Shown here: positions 56,005 through 64,000 of the stretch, piece by piece
How positions within the stretch are numbered: the stretch's first letter is position 1
How the letters are laid out: every line of letters begins with the position of its first letter
Assembly (NCBI RefSeq): GCF_910594005.1
Contig: NC_057835.1
Span: forward strand, 48,384,001 to 48,448,000
From: Cervus elaphus
Lineage: Eukaryota > Chordata > Mammalia > Artiodactyla > Cervidae
Length of the DNA stretch: 64,000 nt
Direction of reading: 5' to 3'
Translations under genes and position numbers: made by a program
The notes under the pieces: model-generated
Seen by the model: only the letters and a program-made list of their open reading frames with translations
Told to the model about the DNA's origin: nothing
The model's database searches: none

Positions 56005-57644
56005 TTTTTCCATTTTTCAGCCTTAACTCTTTAGCCCAGGATAAAATTATTTACATAGATGTATATTATTATATTAGCATTTGTATGAAATGTATCATGT
56101 AAAATTATATTTGTGCACAGGAATTGTTTTATATATCTAGTTAGACAACTCTAGTAAAGGGAGGCTTTTTGAGCCTCATGACTGAGCCTGTGGGCTTATC
56201 CCTTGGTAAATACGATTTCCTTGAGTTCATTTTAGAGAATAAACAGATGTGCCCAGGGTCTCCCGAGAGCAGGTCGGCTGCTCTGGTGCATGAAAAACCA
56301 GCTGAAGAGGGTGATCAGCCCCAGCATGTGTTCCTTCCAGCCCTGTCCCTGGTGCCCCTCCTCCTGCACATTCTTCATGGCTGACTTGTCCTCCTGGTGT
56401 TTTTCACAGCTTCCAGAAGTTATATTTGCATATCCTCCACCATGGGTGGGGAACTGTACTTCCTGTAGGCCAGCCCGCTCCAGCTCACTTCCCTACATTG
56501 TATGTCTAGACCTGCCTACACTGTTTGCCTTTGACCTTGTTCTCACAGCCATGGTTGACCTGTTTCTAGATAACATACAGTCTTATACCAAGAACCAGTC
56601 AGTTATTGGTTTCACAGGCTGTTTGGCAACTGAACTAAGCAGTTGGTCCTCCTCATAGTCCCAGTGCGCTATGCTCACGCTGGATCATGCCTTCATTTAT
56701 GTGTTTCTTGTATCCTCTGATCTTTTTGACCTCTCTAAATCCCAGCTCACAGAGTGCTCCATGAAGCTGGCCCTCTCCATTGCACCACTGTGGACCTCCC
56801 TGGATCTTGAATTCCCACCAGTGTCTCTTATCTGTAGCATATGCCTTCACATGATTATTTTATCTCCTTATACATCCATACCCACAGTGGTAGAGCTCCT
56901 GCTAAGAGCCATTCAATACACTTGAAAATGGAGATACAAAAAAAGAATAAAACAAAGTCCCTGCCCCAAGGAGCTGACTGACTGTCTGAGCTGCTTCACA
57001 CTGTTACACTGTTTTTCACACACCAGTGCTGATTCTTCTCTGCCTCTTCAAACTCTCTGCAAATAATGAACTCTTCTTGGGTTCTTTGCATTTCCAGAGT
57101 GATGATGCTTCAATAGCAAATAGTGATTAAGAACTCAGGAACAGATTGAGTCCCTAGTCCATTTCTACAGTCATGAAACGTGTTCGCTTCTCTCTTTTCA
57201 TCTGTAGACTGAGATGAGAAAGGGCTGATGTAAATAATGTTCATAGATTCCTGGCAGGGGCCATGCACACACTGATCACATAGCTAAGTGGTAACTAATT
57301 CTTACTAAGCAGGCCTATGACACAGACTTTGTAATGGTTTTTCCTGGAATTTTGGCCTTGGAGCAGACTGGGACATTTTTCCTAGTGGGCGAGATCCTGG
57401 CATTGTACCATCTACCTCCAATCAAGTCCAACCTGAGCAGGATGGGAGGATGGGAGGTGTTACAAGAGAAAGCAGTGGTGACTCAGAAAGCCAACAGTGC
57501 GTATCAAGACCTGCTAGGCTTCCTCTGCCCAAGGACGTGCATTTCCACATCCATTTTTGGCAAGAAGGTTGCTGTCCCTGTTTTGTTTCGTTTCCTGACA
57601 CTCAGGGTGGAATGGAGGCTGGAAAGAAGACTTTCCATGTAATG
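56005..57644. other. Intronic sequence, nothing firmly recognised
   Basis: A 122-residue open frame (56290-56658) and several shorter ones lie here. None shows a domain I recognise, and composition is pyrimidine-rich. A short L2-like block lies near 56950-56990. Confidence 0.35.
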
Positions 57645-57830
57645 ATGGAGTACTGTGTGCCAGGGGCCATGTATACCTTCTCTCTCTTCACAGCATTCCT
57701 GCTTAGAAGACCATCTTGCTCTCATTTGAAAGACTTGAACACTGAGACTTAAAGAGATTAAGTAACTTGACCACAGTTTCACAGCTAACTCAACACAGAT
57801 CCAAAGCCTGTTCCCTTAATACCAAATGCC
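57645..57830 (+). repeat. MIR SINE
   Basis: 'atgatggagtactgtgtgccaggggcc', 'actgagacttaaagagattaagtaacttgaccacagtttcacagctaac', 'agatccaaagcctgttccctta' follow MIR order. Confidence 0.7.
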
Positions 57831-58464
57831 CTTTAGTAAATCAGATCTGTGGAAGTCCTGGCCTACTCTGAGCTGATCCATCTGTATTTCCCCTCCTGCA
57901 AGACCCACTCCCACTCTGCCCCCAGGGGTCTATGAAATAGGAGACAACTTCACACAAGCCTGCAGCGCCACTGTCCTATAATTCAGCCTCTTCAGGGCTG
58001 GGACTAGGGTAAGGTGTATGAGGGGCCTGGTGCAAAATATAAGGGAGGCCCCCACTCCCAGGTTCATACATGTGTCTGTCCATGATTTTGCTCACCCTAA
58101 TCCCAGCCCTGCCTTCCCCAAAGCCAATTGTCCTGCTGGAATTTGCTAAAGATGACTACACCTAGACCTCCATCACCGTGATAACCAGGACAGATCTAAA
58201 ATTCTCTGGCAAGCTGTGTGCTGCCCCCTCCCCCTTCTCAGATTGCATGTTTCTATTCCAGGACAATTCCTGCCCCTAAAAGTACTTTCGCTCCTCCAAA
58301 ACTACCTTTTGTGGTTTCTTTTCACCTGAGTCTCCCTCCCAAACCCTAATTTGCATGCAAGCAGGAGGAGACCTCAGAGATTCTCTGCCAGGGCTACAGA
58401 TTTGGTCTCAACCCAGGTGTTAGCTCCATTCTGTTGGATGTGGCTGAGCAGAGAAGGATTGGAA

Positions 58465-58505
58465 GGGGGTTTGTGGGGCTGGGGGTGGTGGTGGGGGGTG
58501 GTGGG
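58465..58505 (+). other. G-quadruplex-forming motif
   Basis: Five runs of three or more G (5, 4, 5, 6 and 3 bases) separated by loops of 5, 2, 7 and 4 bases. This satisfies the usual G3+N1-7 rule on the + strand, so it would also be present in the pre-mRNA. Confidence 0.8.
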
Positions 58506-58509
58506 CATG

Positions 58510-59323
58510 GCTGAACAGAGGAAGACTAGGAGGCCAGGGCTGAGTGGAGAGCAGGGTGGTCTGGGTGAGCAGGCTCCATCTCAGGTATGGCATGTGGACA
58601 GTTTTGCTCACCATTGTTATAACCCAGGCTGGCCCTCCTCATCATACAGAAGACAAAATGGAAGCCACAAGGAAGGGATGACTTCCCTGAGCTAAGTTAG
58701 CCAGCGAATGCAAATCCAGGCTTAGAACCCTACCTGCTACTCCAAGCACCTTTTCCCCACTGAGTCAGGCAGATGGAGCCCACATTCTTCTCTTGGCCCC
58801 ATTACTGCCATAGCTACCAGCTCATAAAAGGAGGTGTGATTCATCAATCTAGAAATCAAGACCTTCAGAGTTTAGAACCACCCTTGATTGATGCATATTT
58901 TACTTTCTCGGCAAACTGCAGTGCAACTTTGGTTCTCCATCCAATTAAATCTGGGCTTTGCTGATCTCCAGTTTTGTTCACTACAGATTTCTGCCTGTTG
59001 AGACAATACTCATGCATGAGCAACGCTAGATTTCAATTGCACATTTCATTGTTGTTGGAGTTAATAGATTGCTCAATCCCTTTTAAGCAAATAAGGCACC
59101 AGGTTACTGATCTGACAAAAATGAATAACCTCATTAACTATGTAATTAGACATTTGAAATTGAACTGTGTGAATGCTTGTGTTCATTGAGAAGACCATTA
59201 AAATCATATGGTAAGCGTTAAGGAAAAGCAGTGGGGGGCGGAGGGGAGCAGCCCATGATTCATACTTTAGCTATGCCCAGTTTTGCTCTCTCTCAAAAAC
59301 CTTCCCCCGTAATTGAGTACTAG
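58510..59323. other. Intronic sequence, partly repeat-poor
   Basis: 58900-59200 is AT-rich with TAATTA-type sites (ATTAACTATGTAATTAGACA near 59132) and no recognisable repeat, which would suit a conserved element; alignment is needed. No exon. Confidence 0.35.
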
Positions 59324-59333
59324 CAATGTGGTT

Positions 59334-59524
59334 AGGGCTTCCCTTATGGTTCTACTAGTAAAGAATCTGCCTGCAATGCAGGAGACCTGGGTTTGGACCC
59401 TAGGTTGGCAAGCTCCCTTGGAGAAGGGGAAGGCTACCCACTCCAGTATTCTGGCCTGGGAGAATTCCATGGACTGTATAGTCCATGGGGTCGCAAAGAA
59501 TCTGACACAACTGAGCAACTTTCA
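59334..59524 (+). mobile_element. Bov-tA SINE with target-site duplication
   Basis: Head GGGCTTCCCTTATGGTTCTA, then GGGTTTGGACCCTAGGTTGG; tail AACTGAGCAACTTTCA. CAATGTGGTT is duplicated at 59324-59333 and 59525-59534. A 'ctgtagtccatgg' to 'gcaggctac' stretch is missing, so the copy is shortened. Confidence 0.93.
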
Positions 59525-59534
59525 CAATGTGGTT

Positions 59535-60598
59535 CGGGGGCTACCTCTATCAGAATCATCTGGAGTTTTGACTCAAAATGCTGTGTCTTGCAACATCCCC
59601 TAGTTCTCCTGACTTGGAAGGTGAGTCAGTCAGTAAAGTTTAAAAAGTACTCATATGGAACTTGAACCGTTTATATCAGTGACTTCTTACTTAGTTTCTG
59701 AACTTTTTGTTTTTCTTTCCTTTGAGACATGAAGTCATTACTGCCATCATATCTCGTATCTCTGGTTCTGAGTCAAATTCAACAAGAAATAGAAATCACT
59801 ACATTTCATCAAACTGTGATTTGACCAAGATAGACATGGGAGAAGGGAATTCTCAGATTAGAAGATATTCAGTTTTCTCTTGTGGGCCTTGATAGAATTA
59901 TATAGAAAGATCCCTCATTTACCTACTGGTGTGTTTTCAGTAAAATTCTGTTGTCAAAGACGATAAAACACCCTTAAGATCTTCATTTTCAGTTATAGGT
60001 GGAAAATATCCAAATACATGTCAGCATTTTCCTAAAGCTCCTTTATAAGAATTTCGTTTAGTGCATGAAGCCCAGGGTGCATAGTGTTGGGCATGGCCAG
60101 AATCTGCCAACATGCATATTTGACAACAGAGTTTTTCAGAAAATGTGAATTAATGTCATTGATTAATTTGAAATTAATTCATAAAGTTTAATTAATAATT
60201 TTAAATATTTATATTTTAAATGTAAATTTCCATCTTCTACTTAAAATTTTTAAACCATTTCATCTGGGACCACAGTCCACCAATGCAACAGCCTGGTACC
60301 TAGTGGCCGCTCTTTGAAACAGACTGAGGCACACTAAAGATGTTTGGAGATTCTCTAACATTCCTCTTATTGAGAGGTGGTGCTTGGGTATCCTCACCTT
60401 GAAGGCTGAGTGACTGCTCTGACCATTATCATGTGGCCGAAACTGTCAGTATCTAGTTCCCACACTTGTCCAAGAAAGTGTACTCACATAACAAGTATAC
60501 CTGCCCTGAGATCACCATGCTGTGAGGAGCTCAAGCCACAGGAAGATGTCCTAGAAGAGACTTCATGTGGAGAAAAATAAAGGTCAGGGAGCACCCAG
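59535..60598. other. Intronic sequence, nothing recognised
   Basis: AT-rich near 60140-60260 with repeated TTAATT motifs. No exon or named repeat. Confidence 0.35.
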
Positions 60599-60731
60599 GA
60601 AGGAATTCCCTGATGGTCCAGTGCTTAGGACTCTGAGCTTTCACAGCAAAGAGTGTGGGTTCAATCCCTGGTCCAGGAACTAAGATCCCACAAGCCCTGT
60701 GTGGCACACCCTGCCCACCCCCCCCAAAAAA
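60599..60731 (+). mobile_element. CHR-type SINE with target-site duplication
   Basis: Head AATTCCCTGATGGTCCAGTG, GGGTTCAATCCCTGGTCCAG, ending in a C run and an A run. GGAGCACCCAG is perfectly duplicated at 60588-60598 and 60732-60742. It underlies part of a 131-residue minus-strand open frame (60531-60926). Confidence 0.95.
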
Positions 60732-60742
60732 GGAGCACCCAG

Positions 60743-63480
60743 ATGCCAGACACATGACTGAAGAAGCCATCTTGGAAATATATCCTCCACCCCCATAAGG
60801 GGACATCACATGTATTAAGGATGGACCACCCAGCTGAGCGCTTTTTGAATTCCTAACCAATGAAAGCGTGGGCAAGAGAAAACTCCTTGGTTCAAGCCAT
60901 CTGTTTGGAGTAGAGAACTGAAACAAGAGCCTGTATTTCTTCTTTGCTCTCTTCTCACCTTCATTCTTTCCCCTGGCCTTACTTTCTCAAAATTTACATT
61001 CTGGCTCTTGTGGGAATTTGGGTTCTCAATCCTTATTTAAACCGGTCTGGAAATCTCCTCAAGTTATGTGAACTTTTGAAAATTAGAATATTAAAAATAA
61101 ATGTATATACATGACAAAATTGCATTCTGAGGGCAGGAGGGCTACAGGAAGCAATGGAAATTTCTGCTTGAAGTGCTTCATCTTCCGTGGACCACCTTGC
61201 TCAAGGTGAAGAGAGCACAAGATCAAGGATTGGTCAGCTCTTTCTGAGAGTTGCCTTCCTTATCGGTAAAAGCAGGTCGGTTCATCTTTGACATTCGAGG
61301 AGCCTAGAGTAAGATAGCTCTGCTTTTGTATTACTTATTTTGAGGGATATTTTTGTCTCTTGTAACATATTAGAAGATGTATTTATTCCATGGCAGTCCA
61401 GCCTGTGGGGCAAAAGAAGTATCTAATTCTTTGTAGAAGCCTGTGCCTTTCTCATCTTGTATCTCCAGCTCTCAGTAAATAGCTTTGAGTAAATGAATGA
61501 ACAAATGAACGCATGTTAGTCACTGAGGCTACAAAGACAAATGAGACCTGGCCCCTGCCCTTGAGGAGCTCACAGTCTATCGAACACAGGCAGCAAATTA
61601 AATACTGGTTATGCCTCCTAGGTAGCACATTCTTTTATTCAGAAACATCGTTCTGTCTGTATCGAGCTACTGTTATACCCATATCCTGATGGAATGACAA
61701 GCTTCAAGGAAACACGGTTCAGAAGAGCCCAGAATAGGGCAGGAGGCTGCCAACCACTCACCCTAAGTAGACAGCTTCCCCATGCTGGGTTGAGGTCTTA
61801 ACTTTGGTGGAAGGGGGAAGAAGGGAGGAATGTCCCGTTAAAGCTGTGGAAGGCCAGGCACAATTACTCAGCAGCCCCTTCAGGGACCTGTCAGAAAAGC
61901 AGGAACAGAATCACTAATGCATCGTTCCATCAGGCTTTGCTGACAAGAGACTGCAGAAGCAGCAGCACAACTGCTTCATCACACGACCCCTCAGAGCTGC
62001 AGCCGGAGCTGAAAAGTTCAGGGCAAACACCAGAGTTGTTTTGTGTGTGAAGAGTGATGAGCAAGTCCCTGATTTTCATCAGCCTGGCCTACAGGGGCTT
62101 TGAGGAATTGCCTTTTGTTTTCCACCTCAAGTCAGTTTGGCAAAGTGTCGGCTCGTGCCTTTTTTCCCCTTTTTCTTTCTTTATACTGAGGACTTTGGGA
62201 GGTGGGAGATAGAAGAGGCAGAGACCTTCGTTTAGAGATAAGTGGCTTCTGGTTCTTTACTCTCCTGGGTAGCTTGAGTATCAGTGACAATATATTGATA
62301 TGATCAACATTGTATGGAGCGGTGCTTACCATGTTTTGGAGTTTTGAAAGATTTCTTTTTGTTTGTGTTACATAGCAAGACCACAAGGATGTCAGGAATT
62401 TGTCAGGGAGTGATGCCAGGATCTGGTTAATTTCCAAGCAGTAGACTTGTGTTCTAGCCCAGGGAGGCCAATTCCCACAGGTGGAAATAACTTTCTGCTT
62501 GTTAGTAGAACCTGGTGAAATACCTAAGCAGTAGTTAATTTTCTGTCTTCAGTAGATTCTGAGCTCCTTCAAGTAGAAATCCCACAAGGAAAGGTAAAAG
62601 AAACAACAGTACAACCCAAATTCTTTCCCATTCCTCACAGTTTAAAAATATCAATGTCTTAATGCTTTGAGAAGAAAATGTCATCTTTATCAAGGGCCAC
62701 TTTCTGTTTTAAACCGTAGCTTTTTCATCATCCCATCCTTGGAATCCAAAGTAATCACAAACTCACTGTTTTGATAATTAGGTACAATTATAAAAAATAA
62801 AGTTTTTCTTTTTAAATTAAAGAGCAACTACAGAAATTGTTGCTAGTAAGTGCTGACTAGCTTGTAATTACCGTGGCACTGACCCATGAACCTCATCAGC
62901 AGTTCTAACTGGAGAGCTACACTTTCAAAGGGGAAGAACTTTCATATTTCTGAAAGTAGAGCCTGCTAGTTAGTTTTGTTTCTATTCTTTTAAGTTTTAG
63001 CACTTTCTATTGGTTTGTGCATTGCTCTTAACTGTGATGAGTGTGTCCTGTATGACCCTCCATCCCTGGTGATTTCATTTAAATCTGGACTCTTATGGCC
63101 CAAGATCCCTGTCTTTAGCTGAGCAGTGAAGAAAAAGTTTTATTGCTTAATCTGCAGGAGGTGACTAGAAGGTGAAATGAGGTTAAAGAAAGCATATCAA
63201 GATAGCATGCTTGGTCTCTCTGCTACTAAGAGGTCTGAAATCACTCAGTTCCTTGGGACTCAGAACATGGAAGAGACACTAGCGTGTAAAGGCAATAGCA
63301 TATAATAACATGGATTACTGGTCCCAAGCCAGCAATGACTAAGGACCCTCTTGGTTGCATAGTCTTGTCCCTTAGTCCAGAGAGCTGAACTCTCAAATGA
63401 GGACTACATGGAAAAAATTTCTGAAGCATGTGGTTCCTTCTTCCTCCATTCATGATGACTGTTCTGTAGCCATAAGCATC
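60743..63480. other. Intronic sequence, mostly unrecognised
   Basis: A short L2-like block lies at 61505-61600 ('agtcactgaggctacaaagacaaatgagacctggcccctgcccttgaggagctcacagtc'). The GC-richer patch 61880-62050 has no open frame worth calling. No exon was found. Confidence 0.4.
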
Positions 63481-63481
63481 C

Positions 63482-63632
63482 TAGAGGATGAGATGGTTAG
63501 ATAGCATCACTGACTCAATGGACATGCATTTGAGCAAACTCTGAGAGAGAGTGAAAGACACTGATGATTGGCATGCTGCAGTCCATGGGACTGCAAAGAG
63601 TTGGAACCAAGCAACTGAATGGCAACAAAACA
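63482..63632 (+). mobile_element. BovB LINE, short 3' end fragment
   Basis: 'gaggatgagatggttagatagcatcactgactcaatggacatgcatttgagcaaactc' and 'gcatgctgcagtccatgggactgcaaagag' are the last about 150 bases of BovB, somewhat diverged ('ttggaaccaagcaactgaatggcaac'). Confidence 0.85.
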
Positions 63633-64000
63633 TCACAGACCCAAAAAGAACTTGGAAAGATTGTTTTGTCCATACTCTTGACTTCAGATAAAACAATCAC
63701 AACCTACCCATACAAGATAAGAAAATGATAGTGGTCAGTTTTCTTTGGTAGCATCCTCATGTTCAGTTACCTTTCCCAGAAGAAAAATCCTGGTATGCCT
63801 TTGGAGTTGTACAGAGCTGGATTCCAGTGTCCATGCAGTTACTCTCTGGGTGTGTGATTATCAGCAGATTATTGATCTTGCCAAACCGTAACTAATTTGT
63901 AATAAGCAAATAAACACCAGTCTGCATACATGAGGAAGTTTTGAGGGAGTAGAGATCTCTGTGCTGTTCCTTGTCTCTTCTTCCTCACCCCAGCCAGTCC
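63633..64000. other. Intronic sequence to window end, nothing recognised
   Basis: MIR-like words near 63820-63880 ('agctggattccagtgtccatgcagttactctctgggtgtgtga') suggest a degraded MIR. Nothing else. Confidence 0.4.

Noticed and set aside
56290..56658. 122-residue + strand open frame
   Set aside because: Pyrimidine-rich, Cys/Pro/Ser-heavy translation without a known domain; no exon borders.
60531..60926. 131-residue minus-strand open frame
   Set aside because: Contains a CHR SINE with a C/A tail that extends the frame by chance.
61880..62050. GC-richer patch rich in CAG-type triplets ('ctgcagaagcagcagcac')
   Set aside because: Short, no frame with splice borders; too little to call an exon or a repeat expansion.
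1..64000. CRISPR arrays, operons, prophage or bacterial defence systems
   Set aside because: The sequence is vertebrate nuclear DNA; repeats are dispersed retroelements, not regularly spaced arrays.
1..64000. Further SAMD12 exons (N-terminal half of the SAM domain, C-terminal exon)
   Set aside because: I looked for the expected SAM helix 1-2 coding sequence and a C-terminal exon and did not find them. They probably lie outside the window, but I could not run a translated search.

Overview
The window is nuclear DNA of a ruminant, most likely a bovid. Bov-tA SINEs (tRNA-Glu head joined to a BovB tail), CHR-type SINEs, 3' fragments of the RTE-type BovB LINE and artiodactyl L1 3' ends occur throughout, on top of older mammalian layers (MIR, L2, L1M, MLT1/MaLR LTRs, MER5-like hAT fossils). 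AT-rich, repeat-dense sequence with no long open frames looks like the inside of a very large intron. I cannot tell cattle, sheep, goat or another pecoran apart from sequence alone.

I recognise one protein-coding element, a 141-bp exon at 25272-25412 on the + strand. It encodes the second half of a SAM (sterile alpha motif) domain and matches SAMD12 as I remember it. It has a polypyrimidine tract and AG acceptor before it and a GT donor after it, and it is phase 1 at both ends. The rest of the window is therefore read as the two flanking SAMD12 introns, transcribed left to right. I found no other exon, promoter, RNA gene or CpG island.

Layout. 0-12 kb: an L1M fragment split by a Bov-tA, MIRs, a long L2 copy (7.3-8.4 kb), and scattered CHR and Bov-tA SINEs. 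12-24 kb: a BovB 3' end, an MLT1 split by a Bov-tA with clear target-site duplications, an L2 split by a CHR, and a reverse-oriented MLT1. 24-26.3 kb: the exon, with three + strand Bov-tA copies around it. 26-34 kb: L1M fragments in both orientations, including a 0.9-kb one at 29.15-30.06 kb. 34-36 kb: a pair of about 305-bp inverted arms, about 95% identical, made from L2-type sequence. 37.5-39.2 kb: reverse L2 split by a BovB whose 5' end folds back on itself. 40.8-42.4 kb: a repeat-poor block that could be regulatory. 44-52 kb: artiodactyl L1 3' ends, an AT-rich low-complexity tract, a MaLR LTR and a probable mariner remnant. 52-64 kb: mostly unique intronic sequence with a few SINEs and a G-quadruplex motif.

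I saw no sign of a novel gene system. The items most worth following up are the inverted repeat (34310-35506), the sequence just past the SAMD12 donor, and the BovB fold-back. Repeat family names come from remembered consensus sequences, not from a database search, and repeat boundaries are approximate unless a target-site duplication fixes them.
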